In this document: positions 36,101 through 47,500 of the stretch, one piece after another
Layout of the letters: every line of letters begins with the position of its first letter
Position numbering within the stretch: position 1 is the first letter of the stretch
Assembly: GCA_935421135.1 (NCBI GenBank)
Contig: OW285191.1
Location: forward strand, 1,612,001 to 1,676,000
Reading direction: 5' to 3'
DNA length: 64,000 nt
Origin: Bugulina stolonifera
Lineage: Eukaryota; Bryozoa; Gymnolaemata; Cheilostomatida; Bugulidae
The notes under the pieces: model-generated
The model's database searches: none
Told to the model about the DNA's origin: nothing
What the model saw: the letters and a program-made list of their open reading frames with translations, nothing else
Position numbers and translations under genes: made by a program

Positions 36101-38427
36101 TAGGTAGTTGATTGGTAGTTGGTAAATCAGTAGGTAGTTGATTGGTAGCTAGTAAATCAGTAGGTAGTTGATTGGTAGCTGGTAAATCAGTAAGTAGTTG
36201 ATTGGTAGTTGGTAAATCAGTAAGTAGTTGATTGGTGGCTGATAAATCAGTAGGTAGTTGATTCGTAGTTGATAAATCAGTAGGTAGTTGATTGGTAGTT
36301 GATAAATCAGTAGGTAGTTGATTGGTAGCTGGTAAATCAGTAAGTAGTTGATTGGTAGTTGGTAAATCAGTAGGTAGTTGATTGGTAGCTGATAAATCAG
36401 TAGGTAGTTGATTGGTGGCTGGTAAATCAGTATGTAGTTGATTGGTGGTTAGTAAATCAGTAGGTAGTTGATTGGTAGTTGGTAAATCAGTAGGTAGTTG
36501 ATTGGTAGTTGGTAAATCAGTAAGTAGTTGATTGGTGGCTGGTAAATCAGTAGGTAGTTGATTGGTAGTTGATAAATCAGTAGGTAGTTGATTGGTAGTT
36601 GGTAAATCAGTAGGTAGTTGATTGGTAGCTAGTAAATCAGTAGGTAGTTGATTGGTAGCTGGTAAATCAGTAAGTAGTTGATTGGTAGTTGGTAAATCAG
36701 TAAGTAGTTGATTGGTGGCTGGTAAATCAGTAGGTAGTTGATTGGTAGTTGGTAAATCAGTAGGTAGTTGATTGGTAGTTGGTAAATCAGTAAGTGTTGA
36801 TTGGTGGCTGGTAAATCAGTAGGTAGTTGATTGGTAGCTAGTAAATCAGTAGGTAGTTGATTGGTAGTTGATAAATCAGTAAGTAGTTGATTGGTAGCTG
36901 GTAAATCAGTAAGTAGTTGATTGGTAGCTGATAAATCAGTAGGTAGTTGATTGGTAGTTGATAAATCAGTAGGTAGTTGATTGGTAGCTGGTAAATCAGT
37001 AGGTAGTTGATTGGTCGCTGGTAAATCAGTAGGTAGTTGATTGGTAGCTGGTAAATCAGTAAGTAGTTGATTGGTGGCTGGTAAATCAGTAAGTAGTTGA
37101 TTGGTGGCTGGTAAATCAGTAGGTAGTTGATTGGTAGTTGATAAATTAGTAGGTAGTTGATTGGTAGTTGATAAATCAGTAGGTAGTTGATTGGTAGCTG
37201 GTAAATCAGTAGGTAGTTGATTGGTGGCTGGTAAATCAGTAAGTAGTTGATTGGTAGCTAGTAAATCAGTAGGTAGTTGATTGGTAGCTGGTAAATCAGT
37301 AAGTAGTTGATTGGTGGCTGGTAAATCAGTAGGTAGTTGATTGGTAGTTGGTAAATCAGTAGGTAGTTGATTGGTAGTTGGTAAATCAGTAAGTAGTTGA
37401 TTGGTGGCTGGTAAATCAGTAGGTAGTTGATTGGTAGCTAGTAAATCAGTAGGTAGTTGATTGGTAGTTGATAAATCAGTAGGTAGTTGATTGGTAGCTG
37501 GTAAATCAGTAAGTAGTTGATTGGTAGCTGGTAAATCAGTAAGTAGTTGATTGGTAGCTGATAAATCAGTAAGTAGTTGATTGGTAGCTGGTAAATCAGT
37601 AGGTAATTGATTGGTAGTTGGTAAATCAGTAAGTAGTTGATTGGTAGCTGGTAAATCAGTAGGTAGTTGATTGGTAGCTGGTAAATCAGTAAGTAGTTGA
37701 TTGGTGGCTGGTAAATCAGTAGGTAGTTGATTGGTAGTTGATAAATCAGTAGGTAGTTGATTGGTAGCTGGTAAATCAGTAGGTAGTTGATTGGTAGTTG
37801 GTAAATCAGTAGGTAGTTGATTGGTAGTTGGTAAATCAGTAAGTAGTTGATTGGTAGCCGATAAATCAGTAAGTAGTTGATTGGTAGCTGATAAATCGGT
37901 AAGTAGTTGATTGGTAGCTGATAAATCAGTAAGTAGTTGCAGGCCGAAGTTTCAGGCATATTCCTATTTGGTCAAACAATTTCCAACCCGCTCCTGGCAT
38001 CAATCCAACATTCTTTTCTTGGCCAATACATCTACATGTACGTGTAGAAGGCTAACTACACAGAGGTACATGTAACCATCTAGACATGTAACACTGATAT
38101 AGACATAATACTGAAAAGTTCACTTTGTAGTTACATCTGTTATGGGAGTGGAATATCGTATTTAACTCTGCCCTTTACATGTAGTATAAATGTTTACCTC
38201 TAGGTCACATAATAGTGGGAGATTATACATATTCTAACAGAGAGGATACAACTCCAAATAGAATGATGTTACATTCGTACAGTCTACACATCCCAGGTAG
38301 CCCTCTACCAGATATAGATGTGAGCACGCCTGATCCGTTCCCTCCAGACAGCAGGTGGTCTCCTCACACTGTCCACAGGAGGGCGGAGCACCTGCTCAAA
38401 TACCTCAACTCTAGTACAGATAGTTGA
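33174..38427 (+). CDS. RPUSD1: RPUSD1-like RluA-family pseudouridine synthase
   Basis: Five plus-strand exons join in phase: 33174-33301, 33907-34007, 34251-34433, 34745-35155 and 38204-38427 (348 codons plus stop). Exon 1 has the N-terminal FVVVDKPYDMKI block. Exon 2 carries HRLDHATSGVLCV, the RluA catalytic motif with its Asp. Exon 3 has RAFEHRRVKKYYIALVRGHV, exon 4 LLLAPVTGRSHQLRVHC, and exon 5 VGDYTYSNRED, RMMLHSYSLHIP and TPDPFPPDSRWSPHTV. The C-terminal TPDPF..WSPHT block is what I recall for animal RPUSD1. The role is isomerisation of uridine to pseudouridine in an RNA; the substrate is unknown. Exon 4 has a Ser-rich repeat inserted between motifs. The start is uncertain: the frame stays open upstream to about 33006, with an earlier Met near 33111. 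Exon 2 uses a GTTAGA donor. Confidence 0.92.
33655..33775 (+). other. Possible tRNA-derived SINE in RPUSD1 intron 1
   Basis: GCCGAGCCGGTATAGCGATT resembles a pol III A box region and GGGTTCAGACCGC, about 60 bases later, a B box. The segment is GC-richer than the flanks. A weak call from promoter-like boxes only. Confidence 0.35.
34868..35035 (+). repeat. In-frame coding minisatellite in RPUSD1 exon 4
   Basis: Seven diverged copies of about 24 bases (GACAGTTCAGACAAGGTTCC type) encode repeats such as SSNKVPF, SSDKVPS, SSNKIPP and SSDKAPL. The tract lies between the block before it and the TGRSHQLRVH motif, where human RPUSD1 as I recall has a short loop. Likely a flexible Ser-rich linker. All copies keep the frame. 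Confidence 0.85.
35505..37940. repeat. 30-bp minisatellite in RPUSD1 intron 4 (~81 copies)
   Basis: Units of GTAGTTGATTGGTAGCTGGT plus AAATCAGTAG. Variation is confined to a few positions: GCT/GTT, GGT/GAT/AGT and AGTAG/AGTAA. One unit at about 36790 lacks a base, which shifts the register. Nearly all units carry ATTGG, the reverse of a CCAAT box. It is not adjacent to either exon. The long minus-strand frame at 37438-37959 is a repeat artefact. Confidence 0.97.
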
Positions 38428-38581
38428 ACACTGATATTAACTACATCTGTATGTATTTTATCAGAACTTCCTGGTTTATATATGCATGCTATATTATTGT
38501 ATGCACATATATGTTTTATAATGCAGCATCATACAGTGTATTACCAAAATATGGTTTTTCATATGAAATATATAAAAATTA

Positions 38582-38587
38582 AATAAA
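38582..38587 (+). terminator. Candidate RPUSD1 polyadenylation signal (AATAAA)
   Basis: AATAAA about 155 bases after the RPUSD1 stop, within an AT-rich 3' region. Motif-based only. Confidence 0.45.
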
Positions 38588-39089
38588 ATAGTTTTTACTA
38601 TAAAATGTGAAAATACATGTATAACATATAACATAAATAATTGAGTTATTTTATATATCAAATGATAAAGAATCCAGAGAGCAAACAGCGTGTTCATTGG
38701 TATGTCAGTCATTATCAGTGTCACTAGAAGAGTATGCCTCTAGTAGCGTGGAGTCACTGGCCACCTTATGTCCAAAGGATAGACCTTCTACATGTAACTC
38801 ATTATCTCTAAGCTCAGTGTTAATGAAGTCCCACAACACTCTGTGCAGGTATCGGTACTGGTGCTACAACAGACGAATAGTGGCTAAATATTACACGTGA
38901 TGCTGCACGGTGATTCGGTAACCTTTGGTTTTTTTCTTTCAGTTCAAAGACCGCAGAAGTTTAAAATGCAAACTGGAACCGAATGCAGCAGGTTGGAACG
39001 GCTCAGTTTTAAAACTCAAACTGCGCCTGGCCCCATTAGCACACCCATTCCCGATAACGACTAGTGTTGGAAATGTTGTTTCCTTCAAT

Positions 39090-39465
39090 CCTTATAATTC
39101 GATGTCATCCTTGCAAAACAGACTAAGCTGCAGCCATCATTGTCACTCAGTGAGGGTTTACCGTAGTTTTCACTCAATTCTAGTAGTTATAGCCTACTTG
39201 CATATTGCTATAAATAATTAATATTTAATGATTGAAAATGATTAAACAAAATGAAAATAGCAGCCATATCCGGTAATAGTTGAGGCTGCAAATACGTGAA
39301 TTCATGTTATGCATCTTTCAAGCTTTATAATTCAATTTCATCCTTGGAATCCAGACTTAGCTGCAACCATCGTTGTTACCCAGTGACTATTTACTGTAAT
39401 CTCACTCAATTCTAGTAGTTATGCTTGAATATTATTATAAATAATTACTATTTAATATAATTATA
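39090..39465. repeat. Diverged tandem duplication (~240-bp period)
   Basis: Copy one (about 39090-39225) and copy two (about 39330-39465) share TTATAATTC, ATGTCATCCTTG / TTTCATCCTTGG, GCTGCA(G/A)CCATC, CACTCAATTCTAGTAGTTAT and ATAAATAATTA in the same order. About 80 percent alike by eye. Function unknown. Confidence 0.75.
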
Positions 39466-39638
39466 CATGTACAACTTATTAAATAAAAACTAAAAATGGT
39501 TGCCATTACAGTGTGAAAACAGGATGTGACAACTCCCAAAATTTAGTATTTAATTTTCGGCTCGATTGGGTGTTTTTTCCTAAATTTACAAAACCGAATT
39601 AAACCGAGGGGTAGAAGACAACTACGGTATAATTCTGT

Positions 39639-39644
39639 TTTATT
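39639..39644 (-). terminator. Candidate polyadenylation signal of the receptor phosphatase
   Basis: TTTATT on the plus strand reads AATAAA on the minus strand, about 140 bases past the stop at 39782. Motif-based only. Confidence 0.4.
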
Positions 39645-39781
39645 TGAAAAATCAGCAAAAAACTGAATGCACGTGCAAATCAAAACCGCCCAGCACTACT
39701 AAATATTCAATCCTGCTAACCTACAGTTAAATCATTACTAGCAAACAGGACTACAGCTAAACTGGTGGAAATATGATTAAG

Positions 39782-41523
39782 TTAGTAACTTCTCTGGTGA
39801 TGCATGTAAAAATCAGTTTTACCCACCAAAGAGTCGACAATCCCCTTCCGGCGGTGTTTTAACTCCTTTACTGTGAGAAATATGTTGACTCTACCCTGGG
39901 CAGACATTTTCTCACATATAATAGCAGTAGCGACATAAACTCCACTGTGGACGGCCCCGTCAAGACAATGAACAAGAACGGGAGAAGATATCGTCTGGTT
40001 ACATGAAGATACCACTGATCTCTGCCATTCCTTCACTTTGTTCTAGAAGAGATCATGTTGTATATTACGTACTGTCTATGGAAGTAGCTAACCAATGAGG
40101 AGGAATGGAAGTAATTAACCAATGAGGAGGAGGGATGAGAGTAATTAACCAATGAGGAAGAGGAATGAAAGTAACTAACCAATGAGGGAAGATAAATAAT
40201 ACTCACAGCCAGTTTGAGCATATCTAACCCAGTTTTAGGAGGTTTGGGTTGTCTCAGCGGCCATTGTAGAATCTGAAACTGTTTGACGTGACGTTTAGGT
40301 TCAGCGGGTTGCAGTTTGTTTGTGACGACCATGTGACGACTGATACAGATACCATCTTCCTGTCTCACGTTGAGTAGCTCAATCATAAACTCCCCAAAAC
40401 TGAAAGTAAACCATAAAACATGAACAATGAATAGAATACCTGAAGCGGGGAAAAAAGTAACTCCACTTTCCACCACCAGTAGCAGATACCATTTATATAG
40501 TATTACATACCTAGCCGATGGGAGCTCATCTCCATGAGAGGTCATGCGACCGCTATCACCCGTTTCTGGCCAATAGGGAGCACACGAATCGTCTTTAAGT
40601 AGATTGTCATCCATCATTACAATAGTAGAGATACCTTGTTCATAAACCATCCTCCAAAAATCCACTACAGTATCCTACAACACACAGACAGATAGTCATT
40701 ACCTAACAAACACCATGTACATGTAGAGTACAGTGTTACTCAGTATTTATTATATAATCATAGACAGACACTTACTTGTAATGGTGTCTGTGTTAGTATA
40801 AATGCTTTAGGTTGGTGGTAACCGTCTATATAGACAGCATTGATATAATCACTAGTGCCGTGTTCCAGAGAGAGTTTAACTCTGTATGAATCCATTGGTA
40901 GTACGTCACTAAAACACAGCATAGGGAGAGTAGATGTTACTCTAGATTACATAATTATACATGTCTCCACCTGCATTGCTTAGGAGAAGGTGGGGATTGT
41001 AGCAGTGAGTGGGCAATGGCACTGACAAGGGACTAACACGGAATGCTTACACACTACTATATTGTAGTATACTGTAGTACTGTGTACAGCTGAGGGAATG
41101 CTTACACACTACTATAGTATACTGTAGTACTGTGTACAGCTGAGGGAATGCTTACACACTACTATAGTATACTGTAGTACTGTGTACAGCTGAGGGTATA
41201 CTTACACATCACTATAATATACTGTAGTACTGTGTACAGCTGAGGGTATACTTACACACCACTATAATATACTGTAGTACTGTGTACAGCTGAGGGTATG
41301 CTTACACATCACTATAGTATACTGTAGTACTGTGTACAACTGAGAGTATACTTACACACCATTATAATATACTGTAGTACTGTGTACATCTCTATTATGG
41401 GAATAGAATAAATGATTAGTTGTACCAGGTTACAGTTACAATAGCAGCAATTTACTATTACTACTACCACTACTACTACCACTACCACTACCACTACCAG
41501 TACCACTACCACTACCACTACCA

Positions 41524-41554
<31 letters not shown>

Positions 41555-44500
41555 CACTACTACCACTACTACCACTGATACTACCACTACCACTACTACA
41601 GATTACTACCATCTCACACATGTTGTATGATACTAAAATGTAGCCTACCTGCTCCGGTTTTTTCCCGAATTGACTTCTAGCATGGCTGCAGTTAGTTTCT
41701 CCTCGGTGGGACCAGCAGTGTATCGGCTTAATGTAGATACTTCTTCATGGAAATATGTATGGCCTAAACAACATGGAAATATGTATGGCCTAAACAACAT
41801 GGAAATATGTATGGCCTAAACAACATGGAAATATGTATGGCCTAAACAACATGGAAATATGTATGGCCTAAACAACATGGAAATATGTATGGCCTAAACA
41901 ACATGGAAATATGTATGGCCTAAACAACATGGAAATATGTATGGCCTAAACAACATGGAAATATGTATGGCCTAAACAACATGGAAATATGTATGGCCTA
42001 AACAACATGGAAATATGTATGGCCTAAACAACATGGAAATAGAGAGATTTGTTGGCATAAGAATATCGGACACTGGGGCTCATGTGGCCATTAGTTGAGA
42101 GCTAATCCAGCTACATGTGTCTAACATCATGAGAAGCAAGCAAAGCTGTAAAATTTGCCTGACTGGTTTAGTCACTGACAGACTCACTGACTCACACGCT
42201 GGCTCAATCTGTACAGGTAACTGTAAACTGCCATAATAATGGCCAGGTAGTAGCAAAACATACTTTATTGTTGAAAACGTTACCTGTTTTCTGATTGGTA
42301 GCAGATAGGTGCTTGTATCGGGTCTTCAGATCAAATGACAAGTACTTCCTCCCTCCCATAACATACTCAGATAGACAGTCATACAGGAGCAGGTACTAGA
42401 TAATACAAGAACATATCCTGGTATATCATGTAAGTATATCAACTCTATCGTATGTACTATGTATGTACATCAACTGTATATACAATGCAAGTATATAAAC
42501 TGTATGTACTATGTAAGTGTATCAGTTACATTACATGATTTTGTTACTATATTCTCATCTGCTACTATATTCTCACCTGTTACTATATTCCCATCTGTTA
42601 CTATATTCTCATCTGTTACTATATTCTCACCTGTTACTATATTCTCACCTGTTACTATATTCTCATCTGTTACTACATTCTCATCTGTTTCTACATTCTC
42701 ATCTGTTACTACATTCTCATCTGTTACTATATTCTCATCTGTTACTATATTCTCACTTGTTACTATATTCTCATCTGTTACAATATTCTCGCCTGGTACT
42801 ATATTCTCACCTGTTACTATATTCTCACCTGTTACTATATTCTCACCTGTTACTATATTCTCACCTGTTACTATATTCTCACCTGTTTCTATATTCTCAC
42901 CTGTTACTATATTCTCACCTGTTACTATATTCTCACCTGTTACTATATTCTCATCTGTTACTATATTCTCACCTGTTACTATATTCCCATCTGTTACTAT
43001 ATTCTCACCTGTTACTATATTCCCATCTGTTACTATATTCTCACCTGTTACTATATTCTCACCTGTTACTATATTCTCACCTGTTACTATATTCTCACCT
43101 GTTTCTATATTCTCATCTGTTACTATATTCTCACCTGTTACTATATTCTCACCTGTTACTATATTCTCACCTGTTACTATATTCTCACCTGTTACTATAT
43201 TCTCATCTGTTACTATATTCTCACCTGTTACTATATTCCCATCTGTTACTATATTCTCACCTGTTACTATATTCCCATCTGTTACTATATTCTCACCTGT
43301 TACTATATTCTCACCTGTTACTATATTCTCACCTGTTACTATATTCTCACCTGTTTCTATATTCTCACCTGTTACTATATTCTCACCTGTTTCTATATTC
43401 TCACCTGTTACTATATTCTCATCTGTTACTATATTCTCATCTGTTACTATATTCTCATCTGTTACTATATTCTCACCTGTTACTATATTCTCACCAGTTA
43501 CTATATTCTCACCTGTTTCTATATTCTCACCTGTTACTATATTCTCACCTGTTACTATATTCTCACCTGTTACTATATTCTCATCTGTTACTATATTCTC
43601 ACCTGTTACTATATTCTCACCTGTTTCTATATTCTCATCTGTTACTATATTCTCATCTGTTACTATATTCTCATCTGTTACTATATTCTCACCTGTTACT
43701 ATATTCTCACCTGTTTCTATATTCTCACCTGTTACTATATTCTCACCTGTTACTATATTCTCACCTGTTTCTATACTCTCATCTGTTACTATATTCTCAT
43801 CTGTTACTATATTCTCATCTGTTACTATATTCTCACCTGTTACTATATTCTCACCTGTTTCTATATTCTCACCTGTTACTATATTCTCACCTGGTACTAT
43901 ATTCTCACCTGTTTCTATACTCTCATCTGTTACTATATTCTCACCTGTTACTATATTCTCACCTGTTACTATATTCTCACCTGTTTCTATATTCTCACCT
44001 GTTACTATATTCTCACCTGTTACTATATTCTCACCTGTTACTATATTCTTATCTGTTACTATATTCTCGCCTGTTACTATATTCTCACCTGTTACTATAT
44101 CCTCACCTGTTACTATATTCTCATCTGTTACTATATTCTCACCTGTTACTATATTCTCATCTGTTACTATATTCTCATCTGTTACTATATTCTCACCTGT
44201 TACTATATTCTCATCTGTTACTATATTCTCACCTGTTACTATATTCTCATCTGTTACTATATTCTCACCTGGTACTATATTCTCACTTGTTACTATATTC
44301 TTATCTGTTTCTATATTCTCACCTGTTTCTGAGTTCTGACCATGAATGATCTACAGTCCCTTAGATAGCTGACTGCGTTGTAGACACTAACATTGTTGTT
44401 ATTAGCTACAGCCTCGTCTACCAGATAGTCAAGAGCTATGAAGAAACCCGTTGTACTGCAACCTGTGTAGTAGAGAGAACACAGGTTAAACACTCCAACC

Positions 44501-47500
44501 ACCTTGTAATAGTATAAAGAAATTTGAGGCTAACATAACAGTATATTGCAATAAATTGCTCTGAGTGTAGACTATATACATAGTTACATGTACATGTGCA
44601 TGTATGTATGTACATTGCATGTTATGGGGTTGCTATTCATAATAGACATGTATGTACCAACCTGTTCCACAATGCACTATCATTGGTGCACTATTGACAC
44701 AGCCTATGGTTTTTATGAGCAAAATAAACTCAAGAAGAGGGAACGCCGTCTCAGGCACCCCACTTGTTGGCCAGGCTGTGTAATGATACTGAGTCACATG
44801 ACTGCAAAATTAAAAAATCAATTGTGAATTGTCTGCCCTTGATATAATATAAACAGCTGTGGAGAGTTCACTTGCCCCAACACCGTAAATGCTGTTTGTG
44901 CACATGTACTGCACACGTACTGCACACGTACTGCACACGTACTGCACATGTACTGCACACGTACTGCACACGTACTGCACGCGTACTGCACACGTACTGC
45001 ACACGTACTGCACATGTACTGCACACGTACTGCACACTCAACTGCATTCTTATAAACTCTTACAGTTAACTTGTACTCTATAACTCAACTGCAGTTTCGC
45101 TGTGCCAGTTGAATGTTATAATGTAGGTGGTCAGCAGTTTGCAGAGGAGCACAGTTTAGTTCTAATTATCAATAGTTATGAATTTTGTACTTACCTAGAA
45201 CTGGCCGGATCATCGTTACTCATGAACACCATTTTATAAATAGTGAAATTAGCAAACACATGCACATCTCTCAACTCTATGGTTATGCTACCGAATGTGA
45301 GAGTAGGATGGGTCTCCAGGTTACGGGGCCAGTATGGGAAACACTTAGTAATTCCTCCATCCACCAGGTTAGTCATCTGAAAGTATGTCAGTAATGGCCG
45401 TCACATTTGTGAATACAAGCAGATATGTGACATTGCCACTAATTAATGAAACCACATGATTATACTTTCTATTACCACCACCACCACCACCACCACCACC
45501 ACCACCACCACCACCACTACTACTACCACCACTACCACCACTACTATTACTACTACTACCACCACTACTACTACTACCACTACTACCACTACTACTACTA
45601 CTACCACCACTACTACCACCACTACTATTACTACTACTACCACCACTACCACCACTACTACTACTAATACTACTACTACTACGACTACTATCACTGCTAC
45701 TACAAAAACTACTACCGAAACTACTTACCATAACTATCTGTGTGACTTTCTGTTCGTATACCATCTGCCAGAACTGTAAAGCACACTCCTCATTGAATGG
45801 TGAGGTAGTAGCTATATATGAACATTTACTGTTGTACCCTTTTACATGTGTTGCATTGATATAGTCCACACCTGCATACAAGAGAAGATAACAACTACAT
45901 TGTGTTAGAATGGGGGACCCGTCCAGTTATCTGTTACAGTAGCATTGCTAATCCAATAATATCCACCATATTATATCTGATATCAATGACTTTAACCCAG
46001 ACTGTCTGCTATGGGTAGAATCCATCACAGATTGGGAGTTGTTTTGCATTTAATTTGCAGTAAGCACATTGGTCTTTGGTTGATTCACCAGGTTAGTCCC
46101 ATTTGAGCACAAGATAACCCAAAGTCCGGAGAGGCAAATTTCTAATGACCATACAAGAAATGTGCAATTCAAACTATTGAAAGATAATTCCAAATTGTCA
46201 AAAACTGGTGACCCAAGACTATCCACGGGTGTACATACCTAGAGGAAATTGACCAATCACAACCCTGTTATGATCATACTCTATATTACATACCTAGAGG
46301 AGATTGACCAATCACAACCCTGTTATGATCATACTCTATATTACATACCTAGAGGAGATTGACCAATCACAACCCTGTTATGATCATACTCTATATTACA
46401 TGCCTAGAGGAGATTGACCAATCACAACCCTGTTATGATCATACTCTATATTACATACCTAGAGGAGATTGACCAATCACAACCCTGTTATGATCATATG
46501 CTACTAAGTGTGAGACTCTGTTGAGGTCAACCGTCTGCTCGGCGGCCTTAGTCCAGGGATACTGTTGACCTCTCGGCAGGTTGTTAAACTCACTCTCAAA
46601 GGTTATATAGTGATCACCCTCAAATGAGAGCTCTGTATCTTCCAGTACCAGGTGCCTAGTAACAACAGCATAATGTTTGACACACAAGCTGGGTTTCCAT
46701 TCTCTACCATAGGGCTGGCCAGAAATTCAGTACCTCTGGTAAGCCCAGCAGCCTGCACACAGCTAAAGGTGGGTTAAATAGACTGAGTAAATGGCAACAG
46801 CCTGCAGGAACTTGTATAGTTGGCAGACATTCTATAGGTTTCCATGAACTACACTCTATTCACTAAGTGTCTAATTGGATCAGCAAAAGAGCACCATTGC
46901 GGTGTCAGAAGATCAGGCAATGCAATAGCTGTACTGTTACTGCACTACTAGGAAGGTAACTGAACCGAGTTAATTAATTAAATCAACAGTTTTTCAATGA
47001 CTGACTAGTTTAACACCTGATAACAGTGAACGACATTGAAAAAGGTAGAAGGGCCGATACGTGACAGTGACAGTGGATGAGATAAAGGAACAACTGGAAA
47101 AGATGGCGAATAACAAGGCAACAGGTTCGGACCAATTACCAATAGAGGTAGTTAAAACGCACAAATAGACAGGGATAAAATGGATGCAAGCTATGTTAGC
47201 AGAAGTTAGAAGAGATCGAGGGAGTACCAACAATTTAGAGAAGTAGCACCATAACGCCTCTGTACAAACAGAATAGAGATCCACTCAATTGCAACAACTG
47301 TATGGGAATCAAGCTTCTCAGTCACTCACTCAAGCTATGGGAGAGGATTATCAAAGCAAGGTTGAGGGAGATTGTGAAGATCAGTGATAGACAGTATGGC
47401 TTTCAGAGAGGCAAGTCCTCTATACAACCAATGTTCTGTCTGCGCGTTATGCAAGAGAAATTTCGAGAGTTTGATAAAGATTTACATATAGTATTATTTG

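Larger units (their letters stand above)
38428..39781. other. Convergent 3' interval between RPUSD1 and the receptor phosphatase
   Basis: The two genes meet tail to tail here, so it should hold both 3' UTRs. No exon seen on either strand. It contains a diverged duplication (listed separately) and AT-rich sequence. Small open frames at 38697 and 38925 have no recognisable motif. Confidence 0.5.

Noticed and set aside
35505..37940. 30-bp RPUSD1 intron array as a junction-derived repeat
   Set aside because: Neither the exon end at 35155 nor the exon start at 38204 resembles the unit, and the array is several hundred bases from both.
41436..41621. Gly/Ser-rich 61-residue protein
   Set aside because: Trinucleotide repeat translation within an intron.
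42459..44349. Two overlapping plus-strand open frames of 626 and 610 codons
   Set aside because: They are translations of the 18-bp array in different registers. Several frames stay open at once because the unit is a multiple of three, and the array is intronic to the minus-strand phosphatase gene.
45443..45881. Poly-His, poly-Thr, poly-Val and poly-Ser proteins
   Set aside because: Low-complexity translation of a CCA/CTA trinucleotide tract; only the minus-strand exon at 45871-45729 within the span is real.
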